Assembly (NCBI GenBank): GCA_945916625.1
Contig: CAMEGY010000017.1
Coordinates: 1 to 10,508, forward strand
DNA: 10,508 bases
DNA from: an uncultured Anaerococcus sp.
GTDB taxonomy: Bacteria > Bacillota_A > Clostridia > Tissierellales > Peptoniphilaceae
Direction of reading: 5' to 3'
The notes under the pieces were generated by a model. That model searched no databases. It was not told where the DNA came from and was given only the letters and a program-made list of their open reading frames with translations. A program made the position numbers and the translations under genes. Below are positions 4,369 to 10,508 of the stretch, piece after piece (position 1 is the first letter of the stretch; the number at the start of each line of letters is the position of its first letter).

Positions 4369-6306
4369 ATGGGCTTATCATTAGCTATGAAAATATTAAA
4401 AAATCACCTAATAAAGGGAGACCTTAAGACAGGAAGCGAGATTGCAATCAAAATTGATCAGACTTTGACCCAAGATTCCACAGGTACAATGGCCTATTTA
4501 CAACTTGAGGCAATGGATATAGAAGACGTGTCGACAGAAAATTCTGTGGCCTACATAGATCATAATATTTTGCAAGCAGGTTTTGAAAATGCAGATGACC
4601 ACGAATTTATAAAGTCGGCTGCAGCTAAGTTTGGGGTCAAATTTTCTAAGGCAGGCGCAGGTATTTGCCATCAAGTAAACCTCGAACAATTTGCAAAGCC
4701 GGGTGACACCCTCCTAGGGTCAGATTCTCACACACCAACAGGTGGAGGTATGGGAGAGCTTGCCATAGGGGCAGGCGGTCTTGAGGTTGCTGTAGCAATG
4801 GCTAAGGGCTTTTACTTCTTGAAAGTTCCAAAGATTTATAGGGTAAATCTCACCAATTCTCTAAATCCAGGAGCCAACGCCAAAGACGTCATCCTTTATA
4901 TCTTAGGCAAACTTACCGTTAAAGGCGGGACAGGATACATAATGGAATATACAGGCCCGGGTGTAAAATCACTTTCCGTGACGGACAGGGCAACGATTTG
5001 CAATATGGGAGCAGAACTCGGGGCGACCACTTCGATTTTCCCATCAGATGAAAACACAAAAACTTATCTAAAAAGCCAAGGCAGGGAAGAAGATTATATA
5101 GAGATTTCCGCTGATCCTGATGCTTTTTATGACGAGACTATTGAAGTTGACCTTGGAAAAATAAAGCCAGCGGTGGCCAAACCACACTTTCCTGACCAAT
5201 ATTCAGAAGTAACAAGGCTTGGAAAGATTAAGCTTGACCAAGTGGCAATTGGTTCTTGTACAAACTCTTCCTATGTGGATTTGATGAAAGTTGCAGCCAT
5301 TCTCGATGGCAAAAAAGTCCATCCAGATGTTTCCCTTGTAATTTCACCAGGATCTGCGACAATCTTAGAGAAAATATCTGAAAACGGGGCCCTTGCGACC
5401 ATGATAAAGGCTGGGGCAAGGATACTAGAATCTGGCTGTGGGCCATGCATAGGTATGGGCCAGGCGCCAAAATCCGGTGGTGTTTCTTTAAGGAGTTTTA
5501 ATAGAAATTTCAAGGGAAGGTCTGGAACGGCTGACGCAAATGTCTACCTTGCAAGTCCTGAAACCTGCGCAGCAAGTGCTGTTTTGGGCTATATTGCCGA
5601 CCCAAGTGAGATTGAATACGAGGAAAATTTTGAAAAAGAAGTGAACTTTGACCACACAGACGCATATTTTATCGAGCCTGAAACAGATTTATCAAAGAGA
5701 ATCAAGGAAACTATCAAGGGTAAAAATATTAAGTCGTTCCCAAGGGCAGAAAAGGCGGCCGATATCGATAAAAAGGTAATTTATAAGGCGGGGGATGGGA
5801 TTACTACAGATGATATCTGCCCATCAAACGCTCATCTATTACCATTTAGGTCAAATATTGAATACCTTTCAAACTTTGCCTTCACAACAAAGATCGACGA
5901 CTTCAAAAATAGGTGTGAAGAAAATGGCGGAGGAATTATTGTCGCTGGAGAAAATTATGGCCAAGGCTCATCTAGAGAACACGCCGCCCTTATCCCACTT
6001 CATCTAGGAATAAAGGCGGTTGTCGCTAAATCTTTTGCCAGAATCCATAGGTCAAACCTCATAAACAATGCAATTTTGCCCCTAGTTTTCGAAAGCGAAG
6101 CAGATTTTGAAAAAATATCTGAATTTGACCATATAAATATTTCAAAAATGGAAAACTCAATCCAAACTGGAGAATTTATCCTAGAAGACCTTACAAAAGA
6201 TATAAAAATAAAATTACTCGGAGATTTTTCTGATAGGGAAAAGGAAATTCTCCTCGAAGGTGGTTACCTAAACTATGCTAAAAACCTAGACTTGGAGGAC
6301 AAATGA
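4369..6306 (+). CDS. acn: Aconitate hydratase (short clostridial type)
   Basis: Aconitase interconverts citrate and isocitrate with a [4Fe-4S] cluster. The three cluster cysteines are C297 (SCTNS) and C357 and C360 (GCGPC). An active-site loop SDSHTPTGGG is at 118-127, and the swivel domain carries GENYGQGSSREHA (527-539) with the catalytic serine at 534. At 645 residues it is shorter than AcnA (about 890) and matches the short, IPM-isomerase-like aconitases of anaerobes. I place the start at 4369, not at the in-frame ATG at 4354: AAGGAGA (4357-4363) sits at the right distance, and MGLSLAMKIL fits the usual family start. It is the first gene of a three-gene operon; its TGA overlaps the next ATG by four bases. 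3-isopropylmalate dehydratase is less likely because that is usually two subunits and the neighbours are isocitrate dehydrogenase and citrate synthase. Confidence 0.93.
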   Translation: MGLSLAMKILKNHLIKGDLKTGSEIAIKIDQTLTQDSTGTMAYLQLEAMDIEDVSTENSVAYIDHNILQAGFENADDHEFIKSAAAKFGVKFSKAGAGICHQVNLEQFAKPGDTLLGSDSHTPTGGGMGELAIGAGGLEVAVAMAKGFYFLKVPKIYRVNLTNSLNPGANAKDVILYILGKLTVKGGTGYIMEYTGPGVKSLSVTDRATICNMGAELGATTSIFPSDENTKTYLKSQGREEDYIEISADPDAFYDETIEVDLGKIKPAVAKPHFPDQYSEVTRLGKIKLDQVAIGSCTNSSYVDLMKVAAILDGKKVHPDVSLVISPGSATILEKISENGALATMIKAGARILESGCGPCIGMGQAPKSGGVSLRSFNRNFKGRSGTADANVYLASPETCAASAVLGYIADPSEIEYEENFEKEVNFDHTDAYFIEPETDLSKRIKETIKGKNIKSFPRAEKAADIDKKVIYKAGDGITTDDICPSNAHLLPFRSNIEYLSNFAFTTKIDDFKNRCEENGGGIIVAGENYGQGSSREHAALIPLHLGIKAVVAKSFARIHRSNLINNAILPLVFESEADFEKISEFDHINISKMENSIQTGEFILEDLTKDIKIKLLGDFSDREKEILLEGGYLNYAKNLDLEDK

Positions 6307-7301
6307 AAATTACACTGATAAAGGGCGATGGAATCGGACCAGAAATAACAGAATCCATGAAAAAAATCGCCTCCGCCCTAAAAATAGACATTGAATTTGA
6401 AGAGATAAACGCAGGCCTTTCGGTTTTTCAAGAGGAAGGAGTCTACATTCCCCAAAGGCTTTTTGATTCAATAAGGGAAAATAAAATCGCAATCAAAGGG
6501 CCAATTACAACACCTATCGGCCATGGATTTAGGTCTATAAATGTGGAACTTAGAAAGAAATTTGATCTCTTTGCCAATATCAGGCCAATCAAGGCTCCAG
6601 GACCTTTAGAATTAAAATTTGACGGTGTAGATATGGTAATTTTCAGAGAAAACACCGAAGACCTCTATGCCGGCATCGAAGAGCAAATTTCTCCAGATGA
6701 AGCCCATTCTATCAAGATAATCACGAGAGATAAATCTCAAAGGATAATAGAAAAGGCCTTCGAATTTGCAAGCAAAAGTGGTAGGAAAAAGGTCAGCATC
6801 ATTACAAAAGCAAATATAATGAAGCTTACTGATGGGCTCTTCCTCGAAGTAGGCAGAGAAGTTGCTAAAAATTTTCCGGAAATAGAATTTGAAGAGCTTC
6901 TGGTTGATAACACCGCCATGCAGATGGTGATGAACCCTGGGCGTTTTGACGTCCTAGTTACAGAAAACCTCTATGGTGATATCTTATCAGACCTTGGAGC
7001 AGGCCTTGTGGGAGGCCTTGGCCTTATGCCTGGAGTAAACAAGGGCAAGGACATTGCAATTTACGAATCTATTCACGGTTCAGCACCGGATATAGCAGGG
7101 AAGAATTTAGCCAACCCTATTGCCATGATTCTTACATTCTGTCTGCTTCTTGATGATATAGGCGAAAAAGATCATGCAGAAAATATCAGAAAAGCTATCT
7201 ACAAGACCCTTTCCGATAAGGATAATTATACGAGAGATTTGGGCGGAAAAAACACCACATCGGGCATCACAGAGGCCATTATTTCAAATTTAGGACATTG
7301 A
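6303..7301 (+). CDS. icd: Isocitrate dehydrogenase, NAD-type (isocitrate/isopropylmalate family)
   Basis: The enzyme oxidises and decarboxylates isocitrate to 2-oxoglutarate. Residues 3-14 hold ITLIKGDGIGPE. The substrate loop is RSINVELRKKFDLFANIRP (77-95), with S78, N80, R84 and R94, and R115 follows in IFRENTED. K169 (TKANIMK), D202 (LLVDNTA), D226 and D230 complete the metal and substrate site. HGSAPDIAGK (258-267) has D-I where NADP-specific E. coli IDH has K-Y, so NAD is the likely cofactor. The S-x-N-x-x-x-R pattern indicates isocitrate rather than isopropylmalate. At 332 residues it belongs to the short NAD-IDH group. GGAGG precedes the ATG, which overlaps the aconitase stop codon as ATGA, so translation is probably coupled. 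Homoisocitrate or tartrate dehydrogenase are alternatives, made unlikely by the neighbours. Confidence 0.9.
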   Translation: MKITLIKGDGIGPEITESMKKIASALKIDIEFEEINAGLSVFQEEGVYIPQRLFDSIRENKIAIKGPITTPIGHGFRSINVELRKKFDLFANIRPIKAPGPLELKFDGVDMVIFRENTEDLYAGIEEQISPDEAHSIKIITRDKSQRIIEKAFEFASKSGRKKVSIITKANIMKLTDGLFLEVGREVAKNFPEIEFEELLVDNTAMQMVMNPGRFDVLVTENLYGDILSDLGAGLVGGLGLMPGVNKGKDIAIYESIHGSAPDIAGKNLANPIAMILTFCLLLDDIGEKDHAENIRKAIYKTLSDKDNYTRDLGGKNTTSGITEAIISNLGH

Positions 7302-7302
7302 T

Positions 7303-8655
7303 ATGGATAAAAGATTAGAAGAAAAACTAAAGGCCTATGCAGATGAAATTGAAAAGGCAACCAATATTGATAAGGAAATCTACGAAAAATATTCCATAAA
7401 AAGAGGACTTAGAAACCAAAATGGGACAGGGGTCCTTGTTGGAGTAACTAAGGTTGGGGATGTAAGTGGCTACAAAATAAAAGATGGCAAAAAAATCCCA
7501 TCTGAAGGAGAACTTTATTACAGGGGTTATCCGTTAACTACCATGGTCCGTGATATAGAAAAATCTCAGAGATTGGGCTTTGAGGAGATTATTTATCTTT
7601 TGCTATTTGATAAGCTTGCAAACAAAGAAGAAATTTCAAATTTCAAAAAGATTTTAGCTAAAAATCGCAAACTTCCGGACTACTTCATAGAAGATGCCAT
7701 ATTGAAGGTGCCCGGATCTGATATAATGAACAAGATGATGAGAGCTATGCTTGCCCTTTATACTTATGACGCAAACCCTGACGGGACAGACCCCCTAAAT
7801 GTCCTAGGCCAGTCCTTATCACTCATTGCCAAGATGCCTCTGTTAGCTATCTACTCTTACCAGGTCAAAATCCATAAATTTGACAACAAATCATTGGTAA
7901 TCCACAATCCTAATCCAGAAAAATCCATAGCTGAAAATATCCTAGCCATGCTGAGAGTAGATCAAAATTATAGCAGGAAAGAAGCGGAGATTTTAGACCT
8001 ACTTCTAATAATTCACGCCGAACACGGGGGCGGAAACAACTCAGCCTTTGCAACCCATGTGGTATCCTCATCCGGCACTGATTCCTATTCGGCCATGGCA
8101 GCAGGTCTTGCCTCCCTTAAAGGGCCAAGGCACGGAGGAGCCAACATAAAAGTTGCAAATATGATTGATAATATTAAGGAAAATATAAGAGATAAAAAGG
8201 ATGAGGAAGAGATAAGAGCTTATCTTGAAAAAATCCTAGACAAAAAAGCCTTTGATCAGGCTGGATTAATCTATGGCCTTGGCCACGCAGTCTACACCTT
8301 ATCAGACCCAAGGGCAGTCCTACTTAAGAAAAAGGCAAGAGAATTAGCAAAAATAAAGGGCAGAGAAGAAGACTTTAGCTTTGTAGAAAATATAGAAAAA
8401 ATCGGCCAAGGATTAATAATGGAAAAACTAGACAGAACCTACCCACCATGCGCCAACGTAGACCTCTACTCAGGACTCGTCTACGATATGCTAAAAATCC
8501 CAAGAGAACTCTTCCTCCCAATCTTTGCCATAGCAAGAACAGTAGGCTGGTCAGCTCACAGACTAGAACAAATAGCTGATAACAAAATAATAAGACCAGC
8601 ATATTTGTCTTTGAGCGAGAGGAAGGAATACATAGAATTGGATAAGAGGAAATAA
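7303..8655 (+). CDS. gltA: Citrate synthase (Si-type)
   Basis: This 450-residue enzyme condenses acetyl-CoA and oxaloacetate to citrate. The catalytic triad is visible: H277 (KGPRHGGAN), H328 (YGLGHAV) and D387 (ANVDLYSG). H238 lies in HAEHGGGNNSAFATH, and the C-terminal ARTVGWSAHRLEQI (411-424) is the usual arginine-containing segment. The first 40 residues, rich in Lys and Glu, form an N-terminal extension seen in longer clostridial forms. 2-Methylcitrate synthase is a close relative, but the neighbours favour citrate. The ATG is one base after the IDH stop; the ribosome binding site is weak (TAGGA, seven bases away), so the gene probably depends on coupling. It is last in the operon and followed by a strong terminator. 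The reversed order, with the first enzyme last, is notable but metabolically neutral. Confidence 0.92.
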   Translation: MDKRLEEKLKAYADEIEKATNIDKEIYEKYSIKRGLRNQNGTGVLVGVTKVGDVSGYKIKDGKKIPSEGELYYRGYPLTTMVRDIEKSQRLGFEEIIYLLLFDKLANKEEISNFKKILAKNRKLPDYFIEDAILKVPGSDIMNKMMRAMLALYTYDANPDGTDPLNVLGQSLSLIAKMPLLAIYSYQVKIHKFDNKSLVIHNPNPEKSIAENILAMLRVDQNYSRKEAEILDLLLIIHAEHGGGNNSAFATHVVSSSGTDSYSAMAAGLASLKGPRHGGANIKVANMIDNIKENIRDKKDEEEIRAYLEKILDKKAFDQAGLIYGLGHAVYTLSDPRAVLLKKKARELAKIKGREEDFSFVENIEKIGQGLIMEKLDRTYPPCANVDLYSGLVYDMLKIPRELFLPIFAIARTVGWSAHRLEQIADNKIIRPAYLSLSERKEYIELDKRK

Positions 8656-8670
8656 AAATATATCAGATAG

Positions 8671-8700
8671 AAAGAGTAAAGGATGCTTTGCTCTTTTTTT
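8671..8700 (+). terminator. Terminator of the citrate operon
   Basis: AAAGAGTAAAG (8671-8681) pairs with CTTTGCTCTTT (8686-8696) through 11 pairs including one G-U. The loop is GATG and the stem is followed by more T (to 8700). It starts 15 bases after the citrate synthase stop. Confidence 0.88.
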
Positions 8701-8830
8701 GACCTTTCAATTCAAAAATTTTTTGAAAAACCAACAAAAACAAACAAAATATAAGCCTGTTTACCAAGTTATTAAAATATTTACGATTAAAAAGGATAGG
8801 CAAGAGAACAGATATTGATAATTAATAAAC

Positions 8831-8903
8831 AATGATCTAGACCCATATTATTTGGGTAATTAAATTACAAATACATTTTTAAATTAGAAATAACTAGATT
8901 ATT
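8831..8903. other. Possible folded RNA/DNA element
   Basis: AATGATCTAG (8831-8840) and CTAGATTATT (8894-8903) can form a 10-bp stem with one G-U pair. Directly inside is a hairpin, ACCCA (8841-8845) with TGGGT (8853-8857). AT-rich bases 8857-8861 and 8882-8886 can form a third helix. The result is a three-way-junction shape. It lies between a terminator and the lac promoter, with no promoter of its own that I can defend, and pairing in AT-rich DNA is cheap. Confidence 0.25.
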
Positions 8904-8964
8904 TAAAGTTTTAAGAGCTTTATAAAGAAAAAAAGGCAAAATTTATATAAAATTAAAATTTTGA

Positions 8965-8978
8965 AGAAAACGCTTGAC
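8965..8978. promoter_or_regulatory. Candidate cre (CcpA) site
   Basis: AGAAAACGCTTGAC matches 11 of 14 positions of the cre consensus TGWAARCGYTWNCW, including the AACGCT core. It overlaps the -35 of the lac promoter, where CcpA would repress in the presence of a better sugar. A related but poorer core, AAACGAT, lies at 9014-9020. Confidence 0.5.
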
Positions 8979-9001
8979 AAAAAAATAAATGCTTGTATAC
9001 T
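8974..9001 (+). promoter_or_regulatory. Promoter of the lac operon
   Basis: A perfect -35 TTGACA (8974-8979) and a near-perfect -10 TATACT (8996-9001) are 16 bases apart. This is the strongest promoter in the window. Such strength suggests control by repression, in line with the overlapping cre-like site. The transcript would have a leader of about 125 bases before lacA. Confidence 0.75.
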
Positions 9002-9026
9002 GAAATCAGACAGAAACGATAAAAAT

Positions 9027-9047
9027 AAAACATAAATAAACAAAAAC
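9027..9047. promoter_or_regulatory. AAACA direct repeats, possible DeoR-type (LacR) operator
   Basis: AAACA at 9028-9032 and again at 9038-9042 lie exactly 10 bp apart, followed by AAAACG. They sit just downstream of the expected transcription start. LacR repressors of lactic acid bacteria bind TGTTT/AAACA repeats, so this fits the place and form. No lacR gene is in the window, and the stretch is A-rich, so support is limited. Confidence 0.3.
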
Positions 9048-9134
9048 GGGATGAGTTTAAGTTTTTAAAGTGGTTGGAACTGACAATGACTTTTCATTTT
9101 TAGAAGCTAATCAGAAAATATATAAGGAGGCAGT

Positions 9135-9587
9135 ATGAAAGTATTTCTAGCATCCGACATGGATGGAAAAGGGCTAAAGGATGCCCTAGTAGAAGAAGTA
9201 AAAAGACTTGGATACGACTACGAAGACCTTACAGAAGAAGGTTTTGACTTAGTTGATAGCTCAAAGGCAGTTTGCAAGAAGCTACTTGAGGTTGATGGTA
9301 TGCTTACTTCAGGATCTGACGACCAATCAGTAGGGGTTGTAATCGATAAGTACGGAGCAGGATCTTATATGGCTTGTTCAAAGCATAAGGGAATGATTGC
9401 AGCAGAAGTCAGCGAAGAAAGATCAGCCCTTATGACAAAAAGACACAACGGTGCAAGAATCCTAGTAATGGGATCAGCTATAGTAGGCGAAGAACTTGCA
9501 AAATCATGTCTAAGATCATTCTTATCACACGGCTATGACGGTGGCCGTCACCAAATAAGAATTGATATGCTAAATAAAATGCTTTAA
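9135..9587 (+). CDS. lacA: Galactose-6-phosphate isomerase subunit LacA
   Basis: With LacB this subunit converts galactose 6-phosphate, released from PTS-imported lactose, to tagatose 6-phosphate in the cytoplasm. It is an RpiB/LacAB-fold protein. Signature parts are [14 protein letters not shown] (66-79), [21 protein letters not shown] (85-105) and the end [14 protein letters not shown] (136-149). These closely follow staphylococcal LacA as I recall it. Like other LacA proteins it has no Cys in the CGTG position, which LacB supplies. It is 150 residues, about eight more than S. aureus LacA, through a small insertion near residues 51-65. AAGGAGG (9124-9130) sets the start. It is the first gene of the operon; lacB starts 12 bases after its stop. 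Confidence 0.95.
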   Translation: MKVFLASDMDGKGLKDALVEEVKRLGYDYEDLTEEGFDLVDSSKAVCKKLLEVDGMLTSGSDDQSVGVVIDKYGAGSYMACSKHKGMIAAEVSEERSALMTKRHNGARILVMGSAIVGEELAKSCLRSFLSHGYDGGRHQIRIDMLNKML

Positions 9588-9598
9588 GGAGGTCTTTT

Positions 9599-10129
9599 AT
9601 GAAAATAGCTTTAGGATGCGATCATATAGTAACAAGTCTTAAGATGCAGGTATCAGACCATCTTAAGAGTCTAGGACATGAGGTTTATGATGTTGGATGC
9701 TACGACAATACCAGAACTCACTACCCAATCTACGGGAAAAGAGTGGGAGAGCTTGTAGCTAGTGGTGAATGTGACCTAGGAGTAGTACTTTGCGGTACAG
9801 GAGTAGGAATTACAACAGCAGTAAACAAGGCCTATGGAACAAGATGTGCCCTTGTAAGAGATGTAGAAACTGCAAGAGCAGCGAAAAGAGAGCTTGATGC
9901 CAATGTAATTGGCTTTGGTGGAATGATTGTTGGCAAAGACTTAGCCCTTGAAATTGTAGATGCTTTCCTCGAAACAAAATACGAAGAAAGTCCTGAAAAA
10001 GATAAGCTAATCGAAAAGATTATGGCAATCGAAGAAGAATACAAAGAAGATAAGGAAAATCAAGTTAAAAACTCTGAATTCTTTACAGAATTTATAGAGA
10101 AGTGGGACAGAGGCGAATATCACGATTAG
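9599..10129 (+). CDS. lacB: Galactose-6-phosphate isomerase subunit LacB
   Basis: This is the second isomerase subunit, 176 residues (about 171 in S. aureus). The start MKIALGCDH, the phosphate-loop segment [10 protein letters not shown] (38-47) and [14 protein letters not shown] (64-77), with the active-site-type C65, place it in the RpiB family. NVIGFGG (102-108) and the end [12 protein letters not shown] (165-176) are close to the LacB signature. It pairs with the adjacent LacA to form the active complex. AAGGAGGT (9586-9593) overlaps the lacA stop, so the two are co-translated. The longer Glu/Lys-rich stretch at about 130-160 is the least conserved part. In staphylococci lacC and lacD follow; here the next gene is lacF. 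Confidence 0.96.
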   Translation: MKIALGCDHIVTSLKMQVSDHLKSLGHEVYDVGCYDNTRTHYPIYGKRVGELVASGECDLGVVLCGTGVGITTAVNKAYGTRCALVRDVETARAAKRELDANVIGFGGMIVGKDLALEIVDAFLETKYEESPEKDKLIEKIMAIEEEYKEDKENQVKNSEFFTEFIEKWDRGEYHD

Positions 10130-10150
10130 AAAAAATAAAAGGAGTATAAA

Positions 10151-10477
10151 ATGACAAGCGAAAAAAACTTAAGCAGAGAAGATATTGGTATGATAGGCTT
10201 TGAAATAGTAGCTTACTCAGGAGACGCAAGAAGCTCATTACTAGAAGCAATCAAATGTGCAAAAAAAGGTGAATTTGATAAAATCGATGATCTTGTAAAA
10301 GACGCCCAAGAAAACCTAAACATAGCCCACGCTAAGCAAACAGAAATGCTAGCACTTGATGCACAGGGCAAGGAACTTGAAATCGGTTTCATCATGATTC
10401 ATGCTCAAGACCACTTGATGACAAGTATCTTATTGAAAGACATAGTATATGATTTATGTGAAATATATAAAAAATAA
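10151..10477 (+). CDS. lacF: Lactose-specific PTS enzyme IIA (LacF)
   Basis: LacF takes phosphate from HPr and passes it to the IIB domain of LacE during lactose uptake. It is a small, all-helical cytoplasmic trimer. At 108 residues it has the normal length plus a few extra N-terminal residues. GFEIVAYSGDARSSLLEA (16-33) and the active-site stretch IHAQDHLMT (83-91) are typical: H84 is the phosphorylated histidine, and D87 and H88 match the metal and hydrogen-bond residues of the lactococcal enzyme. Cellobiose IIA (CelC) is related, but the DHLMT site and lacAB neighbours favour lactose or galactose. GGAG (10141-10144) sets the start, 21 bases after lacB. Confidence 0.93.
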   Translation: MTSEKNLSREDIGMIGFEIVAYSGDARSSLLEAIKCAKKGEFDKIDDLVKDAQENLNIAHAKQTEMLALDAQGKELEIGFIMIHAQDHLMTSILLKDIVYDLCEIYKK

Positions 10478-10493
10478 ATTCTAGGAGTGAGTA

Positions 10494-10508
10494 ATGAATA
10501 GTGTAGTT
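10494..10508 (+). CDS. Start of the next lac-operon gene (cut by window end)
   Basis: AGGAG (10483-10487) and ATG (10494) begin a frame encoding MNSVV before the window ends. Its position just after lacF, with the usual lacF-lacE order, suggests lacE (PTS EIICB-Lac), but five residues cannot prove this; lacG, lacC or lacD remain possible. Confidence 0.5.

Larger units (their letters stand above)
8701..9134. other. Non-coding region upstream of the lac operon
   Basis: These 434 bases are very AT-rich and hold no frame I would call a gene. The left two-thirds contain a possible folded element (8831-8903) and nothing else clear. The right third holds the lac promoter, a cre-like site, two AAACA repeats and a leader of about 125 bases with only weak short inverted repeats. 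No recognisable LicT/LacT antiterminator target is seen. Confidence 0.6.

Noticed and set aside
1..10508. CRISPR array, toxin-antitoxin pair or multi-gene defence island
   Set aside because: No regular direct repeats with spacers and no paired small genes were seen. The only nuclease-like gene stands alone.

Overview
The window looks like chromosome from a low-GC, obligately fermentative Firmicute. The best fit is a gram-positive anaerobic coccus or clostridium relative such as Anaerococcus/Peptoniphilaceae. That assignment is inferred from AT-rich intergenic DNA, strong AGGAGG ribosome binding sites, a clostridial-type short aconitase, an iron alcohol dehydrogenase and a staphylococcal/streptococcal-type lac operon. 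No marker gene fixes the genus.

Left part (1-2900): accessory and AT-rich. It opens with the 3' end of a group II intron (domains V and VI, about 102-167) whose domain V carries an apparent extra G. Next is a lone GIY-YIG/DUF4357 protein on the minus strand (339-1238), then about 700 bases without a convincing gene. That stretch holds a perfect 18-base palindrome, a 9-bp hairpin and a promoter-to-terminator unit of about 150 bases that may be a small RNA. A GNAT acetyltransferase (1938-2654) and tRNA-Gln(CUG) (2732-2807) with its own promoter and terminator follow.

Middle part (2900-8700): central metabolism. A minus-strand iron-dependent alcohol dehydrogenase (2977-4131) is divergent from a tight three-gene operon: aconitase (4369-6306), NAD-type isocitrate dehydrogenase (6303-7301) and citrate synthase (7303-8655). 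The three enzymes make 2-oxoglutarate from acetyl-CoA and oxaloacetate. In a fermenter this most likely feeds glutamate synthesis, and no later TCA gene is present here. The shared upstream region holds a candidate Rex (NADH-sensing) operator in the alcohol dehydrogenase leader and a perfect 10-bp inverted repeat around the core promoter of the citrate operon.

Right part (8700-10508): a non-coding stretch of about 480 bases ends in a strong promoter with an overlapping cre-like site. It drives lacA, lacB (galactose-6-phosphate isomerase subunits), lacF (lactose PTS EIIA) and the first codons of another gene. This is the start of a PTS lactose/tagatose-6-phosphate operon. lacC and lacD do not lie between lacB and lacF.

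Most genes belong to known families. I see no convincing new multi-gene system. The leads worth following are regulatory or RNA elements and the degenerate intron end.
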